A stretch of 64,000 bases of DNA, taken from positions 496,001 to 560,000 of the forward strand of contig JADANN010000339.1 in assembly GCA_018806985.1 (NCBI GenBank), given 5' to 3'. Below are positions 23,423 through 41,849 of the stretch, in pieces. The notes beneath the pieces were generated by a model that searched no databases, was not told the DNA's origin, and worked only from the letters and a program-made list of their open reading frames with translations. The stretch is from Angiostrongylus vasorum (lineage: Eukaryota > Nematoda > Chromadorea > Rhabditida > Metastrongylidae). The position numbers and the translations under genes are program-made. The stretch's first letter is position 1; every line of letters begins with the position of its first letter.

Positions 23423-25041
23423 TTAGCATAGCTGTCTAGAGTTTCCAGAAAAAGCCACAATCAAGTAGCATTCAGTGTGGCGATGAGGATAGAAGCTGAA
23501 CGACAGATCGTAAAGCCGCAGTGGACCTGATACACTAGTGATGGGGACCGAACGACAAATGACCAGGAGCTTTATAGGGAGTAAGCATTTAAGTAAGATC
23601 GATTCATTAGTGACGATACGCCATTTCAACGAACAAGAGATTGAAAAAGAATGGACAGTAAAAAAAATTCCAAAAGAAACTGAATTGCCCTCCAACAGAA
23701 TCTCAGACAATCGCAATGATGTTGAAAAAAGACATACATAAAGCAGTGAATTCCAGAAACCCACAGATTTTCAGCTTGAATCTTTAGCAGTACAGGTGAA
23801 CATTCCTACCAACTAGAAGCACAACGGCCGATGCTCTTCCATTCGGCGAGCGCTTGTTTTTGCAACACAGATCAATTCCTTTTAGATTTTGTTCATAAGA
23901 ATATAGAATTCTTGAGCACGTTGCTCTTTTTCAACTTTACCTTTACTACTATTGGAAATGGGCTTTCGTTTTCGATCTTATGAGTACATGCTTGCTCATT
24001 AGTCCCAGAAATCAGGTACGTATCAGGAGTGACAGCCACCGAAAGAAGAGGTAACGCTCTGCAGTAAAGAACGATAAAAGTTATAAAATGTAAGAAACAA
24101 ACGGGTTCTCTTACGGTTAAATGTAACGGAACCATACACATATTAAGTCTCAACACAGGCTTTCTACTGATCTCAGCATGAATCATTTAGTCGGAGTATT
24201 CCAGCAGATTTTTCCTCCTTTAGAACCGTTTCTTCTGTCATCTGCATATTTCAGAAAGCGTGAGCATCAATTCAAAGCACAAACGAAGTGATAAGAATAC
24301 TGACAAGTGATGACGGATGAAATAACAAGTGCGAACTCATTTCGAGTAGGCTAATCTCTAGAAGAAGTTGGACCCCGGAACGCTAAAGCAGCTTTGAGCA
24401 AAGCGAAATTCATTTTTTTAAAAATAAAGCCTCGGTTAATCAAAAACAGTGCAACCTATGTAAGCTATAGTTATTTTTAATAAGCAAAAAATAGGGTTTC
24501 AAAACCTTTGCACAAAATGGCTTTGAATTTTTTGAACACTAACTTACTTCGAAAGAGTAACCCCTTCCATCGTAAATGTTGGAGATTTAGCTGCTCTCAT
24601 TATGTCTAAAAAGTAGAACAGATAAAAGAAAGGAGAAAAATACACCCACGGATGACATCCATGACGGAGACCTTGCTACATCGTTTAAAGTATAGTGTTG
24701 TATCGAGAAAAATAAAGCTTAGAAAACCCCACTCACGAACTGACAGGCCAAACGACCAGACGGTTGCAAGCTTACAAATGCAATGAATTCTTCCCACTAT
24801 CAAAAATATGCATGTTTTGATCGACCGTTTTTCAACAGGTTGTTGTCAGAAATAAGTGCAAGTACTGTCAGCTAACGAAAAGTCGGTAATGGGAGTCATT
24901 GAAAAAACAACTCGGTAATATGTTCAGTACACAAGGACATCAGACAGTAGTCCTCGGAAGGTTGTAGATCTAACAAGACTGGTGTTGATACACCAGTACT
25001 GTATATTTGCAGATGTTCAGAGCAGGACCAAAAATTGAGTT
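23423..25041 (-). CDS. WD-repeat-like protein, C-terminal exons (partial)
   Basis: Five - strand exons chain with consistent phases: 24994-25041, 24737-24796, 24548-24605, 23941-24058 and 23423-23569, the last ending in TAA at 23423. Splice sites include acceptors AATTTGCAG, TTTTTAG and ACTGCAG, and donors TTC|GTGAGT and GAA|GTAAGT. Segments such as LNFWSCSEHLQIYSTG, KLATVWSFGLSV, LLSVAVTPDTYLISGTNEQA and GPLRLYDLSF have the hydrophobic-turn-x-W rhythm of beta-propeller WD repeats, but no canonical G-H...W-D repeat is complete. The 5' part was not resolved; a further WD-like open stretch at about 25690-25840 (-) may be an upstream exon but does not match in phase. The specific protein is not recognised. 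The acceptor of the last exon (CCTATAAAG) is the weakest. Confidence 0.5.
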
Positions 25042-25099
25042 CTGCAAATTCAGGCAGCGTTCTAATCAGATGACTGTGTAAGCCATTTGATGTCATTCA

Positions 25100-28000
25100 G
25101 TGGAATGAATCAGATGGAATGCTATGGTAGCAACATGCCGATCATTGACCAAAAATGGATTGCTTAAGATCAATAGCGAAACTGTGGGTTTTCATCAGAA
25201 ATCGCCAGTATGATTCCCATTTCATTTCTGTGATTCTCCTGGAGAGATCGATTTCTTCTTCAGAGTTCAAAGAAGGAAAAGCTACAATAGTGCCTTCCTA
25301 GGTTGTCACAATGGGCTGATGTCAACGCTGTTGAGTCAGAAATAAGTTTGCACCGTATAATTAGATTTCTTCAGGTATGATGGCGATTCTTGACATAGGA
25401 TTGCTCTTAGCTGGGATCTCGGAGGCTTCTCTTAGATTACTTTGCTGAAATGATGAACGTTGTGGTGCACAACGCAATTCAACACCCATCAATTCGTTCC
25501 TAACCATGTTGAGCCAGTAAACCAGTCATATTTAGATCCACGTTCACATTCAAATTCATGTGCGCATAATATGAAGGCTTCATTGAAATACGAAAACGCC
25601 GGGTGTTATGTGTTCGCACTTATCCTCGAACCTCAAATCGCATTATGGACAAATGAGGCACTGTTGGGAACAAACTCGCAGGCCAGAATAGACTAGAAAA
25701 ATAAACCAATTCTCCCCAATACCGGTCACAGCTGCCCAAGTTGAGAAAGAGGACGACATTTCGGTCTGAAAAGCTAGCTGAAGTAAATCTATATCTGGAA
25801 TCACCACTGTATTGTATAATACTCCACACCGAAACACTATTAGGAGAATTCCGTCAGATCTGACCTGAGAACACTATAGCATAGCTACCACGGTAGTTCA
25901 GGAAGAAAACCTTACGAAAAGAGAAATCGTGGCGGGACCCGCGTGATTCTTCGTGATGGCGGGTCACGTATGCATGAAGTACTAGTACTGAACAATGTAA
26001 ATACGGTTAGCAAAAGCTATTTTTTCACTCGCATATATTTCTTTAGTGGTTTATGACTGTAACTACAAGCTTTCAGAGACGAAATAGTCTTTCGGAGGCT
26101 AGTTATTAGGAAATTACGTAATATTTTAGAGATTTTCCAGACTACTCGACATAGTCAAACAATCTCAGATAGTTATTGATTTATTTAGTGTCCATATCAA
26201 CACTTTATTTAGACAAGTTCTGGAATAAAGCAACAATCCAGTCCATGGCGATCACCACAATGGATCTGCCCGCTTGACACCTCTGTGCCGATCGATAAAT
26301 AGAAGCGGGCCACTCACTCTTTTCGCGTTCCTCGTGCTTTGGCGTATAATGGGCTTTTTTCACTTTACCTTTAGTCCTGCTATTTTTGCAGTAGTTTTTA
26401 AATCTTACTGGATCCATCATTGTATTTATTACTTAGTATTGTACTCTAAGTTGTCTCTGTAGTGCTACAGTGAAGTTCTAGTCAAGTAGTACCTGGTGTT
26501 GCAGATCTTGTAAGCTGTTAACGATTGCCTCTGTTAAAACTTCATATGAAACCGCTACTGATAACCACTAATCAATATCCATGTAGAAACGCATCGATCC
26601 TTGTGTGCCTTCAAGGTTTCTACTGTTTTGGTTACTTTTCCCGCTATACGTTTTGTTTCTTTGACATGTTTTGTCATAATCATGTCATCAGTCATGTCAT
26701 TCGATAATGGATCACTGGACTGGTGGGGATTATGAGACATTCCATGGATGATAAAATTCCTGACTTGGACCACCGTGCTTTCATGATTCCACAGTAAATT
26801 CCCTTCTAAGATACTACTAAAAACAGTGTTCGAACCCTTTTCATGAAGAATCCTGAGTAATTTAGCCAAATTTGCTTTCAAATGGCGCATCGCATTTGAG
26901 CAAGATTTCATTTTCTAGGATCCCAAGAAAGTAGTATCATCGCCTTCCCAGGAGCAATCGCTAACCCTTGTATGAATCGGAAGGAGATTTATGGTTTTCG
27001 ACGGGTCCCGCTTTGAGTTTACCCTTACCTCGGCTTCTTGTTGGAGGAGATCTCAAAGTCATTTTGGGTTCGATTGTTACCTTACTAGATGGAATCTCCG
27101 ATGGAACTACATTTCAAACTAGGAATATCATCACGTACCATGAAGCGGTCAGCTATCGCGCGAATTTACTAGAATATTGATATTATGAGGATAAAAGCAC
27201 TGCTATGGATTAACCACTTAGTAGTGAGTTGTTAGTTCTTCCACAAAGAGACTTCAACTCTTGGATGAACAGCCCTTTATAAAAACAGTGAATCAATAAG
27301 GTAGTAAAGAAGGAAAGGAGAAATGGCTTACTTATTTTTAAAAGAGATATCGCTTTCTTAAAGAAGAACGAAAAATTACAACAGCCAACAGCGGAAAACT
27401 GGGATGGGTTGTCATTGTGTTCAGTAGACGGGAGTCCGCTTCGAGCATGATGACGTCCTCGACTACTGGAATATGTATCCTTTGTATACGTCACATCTGA
27501 TATTCAGAGACACTTCTCGCCCATAGTGATCAGGGCATTCATTGGTATGACTACTTCATGACACTATCAGCATGTGTGGTCACACTCTTGTTCCACTGAT
27601 CTATCCCTTCTTAGCCACGGTGCATGACCAGGATCTCCATGACCAGTAAAGGTAGCCAACCGATAAACTAGCCAGTATTTCAGTATTTTAGCCCTAACAG
27701 ATCGGCTGACCGAATTTTTATATTATGTAGGGTTTCGTGAAACTCAGTCTACTACTTTCTAAATCGGTCATAGCGTATATTTATTCAGGATCCTATCGTA
27801 GTGCGACGGTGACATCTCCGTCATATACACCATCGTCATTAGGGCGTACACCTACGTTATTCCTCCATGTTTTTTCCTTTCCAGCCTTCTCTCGTTTTTA
27901 TAATATCACCGACAGGACACAATAACGTGGTTAAACAGGTATTTTCGGGAAATCTTCACCGAAGCTACAAAAACCCCGAACGCGGCGGGCGATTGGTTTA

Positions 28001-28480
28001 GGCCCGGGCTAGGAATTACCCTGTGTGGTGCACATGGCCAAACATTTCCAACACATGTCATGTGTCCTTATGCAGGATTCTAAGTGTTTTCTTTCCTTTA
28101 TTATTCGTTGTACACTAAAAAATGAGTTTGTATTGCTGTCATAGGTATCATATTTGTGAGCTACCCCTTGGGATTCGAAGGGTTGCTAAAAAATAGCTCG
28201 TTAATTGAGTGAACTCATGATTTTTCTCAGTACATAGACTCATTTCTCCTCATCATCTCCTGTGTTGTTTGTGAAACAACATAAATTTTTGCTTTGACAA
28301 CTTCCGGCTTGAGCGGGTTGTTTGTCCTACTTATTTACCCACAATTCATTGAGCATTTCACTCCTTTTCTTACCACTTCTATCATAGCGCTTTGTAAATG
28401 TCGATGATCCTTTGATCTAACCAAGGAGATTTCTTTTCGAAAACATTTAAAAAACTGCTTTTATTAACTATTAAGCGCCA
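25100..28480. other. no convincing gene; one 118-codon ORF
   Basis: The - strand ORF at 26555-26911 (118 codons, starting MKSCSNAMRHLKANLAK) is open without introns and has fairly balanced composition, but it shows no motif I recognise and no neighbouring exons. The rest of the stretch holds no recognised repeat or exon. Confidence 0.35.
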
Positions 28481-28512
28481 ACGCTTTGCGCGAAAGGTTC
28501 GACGGCCACACG

Positions 28513-28613
28513 TTTATTGATTGCTATTAGCTCATAGTTCGTTCCCTGTCTATTGATTGCTACTGGCTCATAGTTTTTTTTTCCCACTTATTGATTGCTA
28601 TTGGCTCATAGTT
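28513..28613 (+). repeat. short tandem repeat, about three 37-bp units
   Basis: TATTGATTGCTATTRGCTCA plus TAGTT recurs three times, at about 28515, 28551 and 28589, separated by variable T/C-rich spacers. Confidence 0.85.
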
Positions 28614-28774
28614 TCTATCCTGCCACCCTTCGCCAGCAAAAATAACTCGTTTAGGGCAAAAAACTTGTTTTCCTTTGTTTATTGGGTCGGGATCATTCTC
28701 TGTGTCCGTTTGTTGAGTCGGAAACATTCTCTATAAACAAGATTGATGGTGAAGTAGAGACTACTTTTTTAGCC

Positions 28775-29005
28775 TTTTTTGCCTACTGCCTACTCTTTTT
28801 GATGGCAGGGTATGTTGCGAAATATAACTTCAACGAAGCTGAGATATTTGCAAGACTCTGGACCGCAGGTGTCTATGGTGGGGAACGAACGCGCTATTGT
28901 CCTTTCCGGGGAGTAACGCGTGTTCACCACCACACCATGCGGGTCCTTCGTTTCGCCTGTCTCTCAGCTAGTTCTATCGATCTTTTGCCATCAGCAATCA
29001 CCCTT
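28775..29005 (-). repeat. SINE-like family B copy
   Basis: Reads TGCCTACTGCCTACTC, TTGCGAAATATAACTTC, GGTGGGGAACGAACGCG, CACCACACCATGCGGGTCC and CTCTCAGCTAGTTCTATCGA, i.e. the reverse complement of family B. Confidence 0.8.
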
Positions 29006-29599
29006 AGAGACTACTTTCTTCAGCGGAGAGAATAGCCTCTATGAAGGCGGCCGTTGGATCACGTAGTTTGTTGAGATTTAAATGTAGTAGATTATATGAC
29101 AACAGCAAATACTGTTGACCGAAATACCTACTAACTGTACGAGATTGGTGATAAACTGTAACCTGTTCTCGATTTGGAAGAGAACAGTCTTTATACTCTG
29201 CCTCTTTTTTCCCTGTATCTATTTCTGCGTCTCTTTTTCTCTGTCTCTTCGAAGAGTTCCTCTTTTTTTTCACAGACTGCTTAGTATAGCAGTCAATATT
29301 AATACCACCTTTGTTGTGTATTAGTAGTGTAGTAAATAGTACATTTGTATTACTGTTTAGTACAGTATTTGCACGTATTTGTTGTACAACCTGTGGTTAC
29401 ATAGCCCATAGGTTATAACCGATAGTAGCGAAGTAATAAAGCCTCCAACTAATCCCTCGGATATCATGACCTGGTTCTCGTTCACGAACTAAAATCCCAG
29501 TGTTGGCAACAGTGTCACACTCTGAGAGAACGAATAACTGCTGAGTTTAGTGTTTTATCCGTGATCACTTTGAAAGATGCGTACAGAAGTTGAGAAGCC

Positions 29600-29822
29600 G
29601 AGCACGTGTAGCGCATTGGTCGAAGGCGCCCTCCATTCCTACTGGGCTGACAAATTAGTACCAGACTTGTCTGGGAAGCTAGCAGCACTGGCTAGAGTCA
29701 TAGGTAGGCCACCGCAAGTCATTCTAAAAGCCATATATGAATTCAGTCACCTCCGACGATGCTTAATGAAATCGAGTGCATGGCGCATACTCAGGGGTTG
29801 ATCAACGCCGAGAACTTAATCG
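29600..29822 (+). repeat. SINE family A copy
   Basis: Head CACGTGTAGCGCATTGGTCG, then ACCAGACTTGTCTGGGAAGC, CACCGCAAGTCATT, CACCTCCGACGATGCTTAAT and GGGGTTGATCAACGCCGAG. Orientation +. A 3'-end fragment of the same family lies inverted at 30110-30190. Confidence 0.8.
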
Positions 29823-30639
29823 TTTTTTATAGAACTAGAGAACAGTTGTGGTCACTTGAGTAAGTCTCTTGTCTAGAAAAGTTATGAACAATCTGAAAAA
29901 AACCGTTTTTTCCTCAAATCCACACTGATGTTACGGTTTTCTAAATGCATTAATTCATCACTTGGGGCCAAACGAATCCGTTCGTTTTCTTTCATTTCTT
30001 TGAGCCTTGAGGATGGTCAAGTAACCATATAGATGGCCGTTTCCTTGATATCTCGTGAACATGTTGCTTAACCTGAAATTAACCAGTATTCATTCGTTAA
30101 GGTGGTAAAGGGATAAAGAATAAAGCGCTAGTCGTTGATCAGCCCCTCAGAAACACGCTGTGCATTCGGCTCCATTAAGCATAGTATAGGTATCTGAATC
30201 CAAAAAAAGGATCAAATACTATTTACCGAACATAAAGTGGGATACGTTGGACAGCAGAGTAGTACATTTGACTTTGGATTTGATAACTTCTATTACCAGC
30301 AAGGATTCCAAAGGATCAGCAGAGGTGATAATGCCAAGTTCTGCCATGGATGTTTCCATCCCTACAGGAACGGTGAACTATTAATGTGAGGTTAAATAAG
30401 CCCTTATTTTGTTGAGTCTATTGGTCAAACCAGTTGCCATAAGAAGCAATATAATGACAGATAATAACGACATAGAGAAGTAGAAAGAAGGCTGTTTTAA
30501 AAAGAGATCGTCATCTTCAATGTTACGTTGCAGTTCTACCACGTGAAAATGGATTTTGAGTAGATGGATACGAGTAATTGTTGATAATTAATACTGAAGC
30601 TTGATGAAATTCGATTTTTTAAGATTTTGAGCTGGCTAT

Positions 30640-31015
30640 CGTTCTGACCCCCCCCAACGGTGGTATCGGACTGCGATGTACAGCAGGAGGACTCATCACG
30701 CCGGCAGGCTTTCCCAAGCTGAGGAGTTTGAGTTTTTTTATCAGGAAGCTTAGCTAAGAGTAAACCAATACCAGGATCTACCACCGTCCTGGTAGCAAAC
30801 TAGTTGCATGATGGCAAATCTCCCTCTGATCCAGAAGGGCGGCGACTACTTGTGGTGATGACGACCTAAGGGCAGACGTTGGCCAGGCTGACCTCGGGAC
30901 TCCAGTGGACCACAATGGCTAAACCAGCAAAACTCCCAACAATGGAGATTATGCTGAGGCCCGCACAATCAGTGTTTACGGCCCATCCAAGTATCCAAAT
31001 AGGTATTGTTTTGAC
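30640..31015 (-). repeat. dispersed repeat family C, copy 2
   Basis: Inverted relative to the 1560 copy: AAACCAATACCAGGATC, GATGGCAAATCTCCCTCTG, GGACTCCAGTGGACCACAAT. Preceded by a run of nine C bases near 30647. Confidence 0.75.
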
Positions 31016-31239
31016 AATAAAGGATTCCATGCGATTCATTTCTGACAATGATCTAGCACAATTTTTGTCAAAGCCCAACCATTTTTCTGATAGACAACGT
31101 CATTAAGGTGACCGCTTCATGTAGCTTACTTGTGATATTACACTCATCTAAACAGGGCTTTCCTAACGCAGCATCTCACAACCCACCACAGGGCAATAAA
31201 TTCAGTTCTAAATTACGCTCTCTGCTTGATGACTTTATT

Positions 31240-31740
31240 CCACAAAGTGTTTATCTGTGTTTCTCAACATTCCTAGCTGATGAGGTGATTGTGTGATAAC
31301 GAGTAGGATTTTCTTCCATCATCCATCGTTCAGACTGCGGAAGAGTTTTCTATTTTGAAGTCCTCTTGAAAGCGAACAATGTTTAGGAATTCGTGCCGTT
31401 TTGGTAGAGGTATAGTCTAAAAACCTTTTAACATTCTCTGGCTCCTGGATAACGATCAGTTCTAGTGTTGCGATGAAAGTCACTGATAGTGGACCAAGAC
31501 AACATGTCTACGACAGTTCGTGGAGCGTTTCCTGTTCTCTACCTACAGAGCTAAATTACTCTCATAAATCGTTCTTTACTTTCCGAGATTGAAATAATAT
31601 GTGGGACTGCGAAGAAATCCTTTGGCAGTGAGTAGCTTATGACGAATTCTCCATCATTGGAATGAGCGAAATGAGCCACCCAGAAAAAAATTTCTGGGAT
31701 ACTTTTATTTGACGATAACCGAGGTTTAACAGTATGTTGG
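31240..31740 (+). repeat. dispersed repeat family D, copy 1
   Basis: Shares TTCCTAGCTGATGAGGTGA, ATAACGAGTAGGA-TTTCTTCCA, CACTGATAGTGGACCAAG and TTCTGGGATACTTTT in the same order with 46250-46830. Diverged and without coding capacity in common. Class unknown. Confidence 0.6.
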
Positions 31741-32082
31741 ACTATATGGGCGAGTATAGCGTAGCGGTCAGCGATGCCTTTACAATATATATTTTATTTT
31801 TTTCATACGACCGGTAATCACATGTACTCTGCGGATCCCTTCTTACATTCAATTCGTTTTTTCCTCCTATTCATAGTACCATTGCTTCTGGAACATTCCG
31901 CTTGTTGTTTCGGTAAACGCTCGAGGATTTGGTCTTCTTTACGAGTGTCGTAGAATGCCGGTCGAGCCGATTCTCCTTGTAATCCTGGAGACAGCCAACC
32001 AGGGCGTTTTCAGGTGTAGTGGAGGAAAGCGTTAGGGAAAAGGGTCGAACTAGCACTTTGCTTCCTGATGTATCACTAACCA

Positions 32083-32085
<3 letters not shown>

Positions 32086-32130
<45 letters not shown>
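32086..32130 (+). repeat. (TA)n microsatellite
   Basis: About 22 uninterrupted TA units. Confidence 0.95.
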
Positions 32131-32132
<2 letters not shown>

Positions 32133-32445
32133 ATATTTTTTTACTTGATCTGTCGTCACATCTACTATGTGGATTTCAGCACTTCTGTCAACCAAATTAA
32201 GTATAAAATTATACGCGTATATACATTTATAACACCACGCACGTGGTCATTGGTTCCATCCCACTCCCAAATGCATGGCATATCCCTTATGGATTGTTAA
32301 ATGTTGGACGCTTTACCATTAATGTCCTGCTGGTCATTTATTTGCTTAACTTCGTTAACGAAACGGGATATTTGTGTGGTTTTGGGTTTTATAATCTTTT
32401 GGCGTTTTTGTTCCATGCGTCTAACATTTATAGATTAAAAAGGAT

Positions 32446-32728
32446 AAAGGATAAAGCTCTCGGCGTTGATCAATCCCTGAGGGATGCGCCATGCATTCGA
32501 CTTCATTAAGTAACGTTGGAGGTGATTGAGTGCATGCATATCTGGCTTTTACAATGACTCAGGATGACTTACCGATGCAACGAACCAGTGCTTCTATCCT
32601 CCCAGACAAGTTTGGTACCAATTTGTCGACCCCGGAGGGATGGAGGGCTTGGTGGGCCACGGGCGCGGGGATCGATTCCACGTGTTTCGCAGTGGCGCCT
32701 CAAACCACCGCGCCACACGCGCCCTTAA
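32446..32728 (-). repeat. SINE family A, well-preserved copy
   Basis: On the - strand it starts with the tRNA-like head GGGCGCGTGTGGCGCGGTGG; the A-box fit is T-G-G-C-G-C-R-G-T-G-G and the B-box fit is GGAATCGATCC about 35 bases on. The body includes GGTCGACAAATTGGTACC and the tail is tandem CTTTATC units (two AGGATAAAG-type repeats on +). This is a good reference copy for the family. Confidence 0.85.
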
Positions 32729-33137
32729 CCTTTTTTTAATTTTTTCTTCAATGCAACATTTGAAGTTAGAAGGTCAGGAAGTGTATTACGTGTTGTAAAA
32801 TCTCAGCGTTCCATCCGTTTAACACTTTTTACGGTACCTCTTTTTAATCCTTTTTTTTGCAGCATTTGAAGTTAGATCAGGCATTATGTATTGAAGATGC
32901 TCAGCATTTGACTTCCACAGTGTTTTTAGCGCTCTGTTAGAAGGACTTCAGCGAAACGTTGTTGCTAAGAACCAGTTTTTGCAACCTCTTCTGTTGTTCT
33001 TCTTTTTTCTTGCTTTCACTCCCTTTTCTTGTTTGTTATGAAGGGGTGTAGCACCGATTGGTGAAACGTTTGTGTCGTATGAGATCAACTTATCTTTATA
33101 TGCCTCTAAGGAGGCGTAAAATTGAAATGTTGAGTGT

Positions 33138-33148
33138 TGTTATTTCAG
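33138..33148 (+). promoter_or_regulatory. possible spliced-leader acceptor before the aminotransferase ATG
   Basis: TTGTTATTTCAG, a strong nematode acceptor, lies 18 bases upstream of the ATG at 33167, with a second AG (TACATCAG) 6 bases upstream of it. This spacing is typical of SL trans-splicing in nematodes, but a short upstream 5'UTR intron would look the same. Confidence 0.45.
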
Positions 33149-33166
33149 CGTGTACATCAGTCAACG

Positions 33167-41269
<8,103 letters not shown>

Positions 41270-41511
41270 TCTTCTAGGGGTAATTCACATAGATAAATGA
41301 AACCTTTCTTTAGACTGAAATAGATCTTTAGAAACTTCTAATGTAGCTTTCATATACTAATGAAGCCTTTCTTTAGATCTATATAGATAGTTAGAAAAAT
41401 TAATCCGCCCGAACACCGAATAGTTTTATAGATTTTCGCGTGTATCTAAAATTGCACACTTGATTGTGATCGGATAAATGTTAATAGCTCTTGATGTTAT
41501 TCATCACTTGA

Positions 41512-41517
41512 AATAAA
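41512..41517 (+). terminator. poly(A) signal of the aminotransferase gene
   Basis: AATAAA 243 bases after the TAG at 41269, just before family B repeats begin. Confidence 0.75.
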
Positions 41518-41544
41518 TTAAAGAGTTTTTTTCTGTTTTAACTT

Positions 41545-41840
41545 ATTATTTACTGCCTACTCTTTCTAACGGCAGGGTACATATTGCGAAATATAACTTC
41601 AATGATGCTGAGATATTTGCAAAACTCCGGACCGCAGGTGTCTACGGTGGGGAACGAATGCGGTATTCTCCTTTCCGGGGAGTAGCGCGCTCACCACCAC
41701 ACCATGCGGGTCCTTCGTTTCGCCTGCCGCTCAACTAGTTCTATCGATCTCTGCCACCAGCAATCACCCGCCAGCGAAATTGATCTGGGAAGTAAAAATC
41801 GGCAACGAACCCAGTCAAGCTGAGGCTGTAGTTATAATTA
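41545..41840 (-). repeat. SINE-like family B, near full length
   Basis: TTTACTGCCTACTC, ACATATTGCGAAATATAAC, GATGCTGAGATATTTGC, GGTGGGGAACGAATGCGG, CACCACACCATGCGGGTCC and ends CCAGTCAAGCTGAGGCTGTA. It is immediately followed by the start of another copy. Confidence 0.85.
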
Positions 41841-41849
41841 CAATTTGAA

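Noticed and set aside
32449..32728. True tRNA genes at the tRNA-like heads of family A copies
   Set aside because: Only A and B boxes are kept; acceptor and anticodon stems do not form, and the same long body follows every copy, so these are SINEs.
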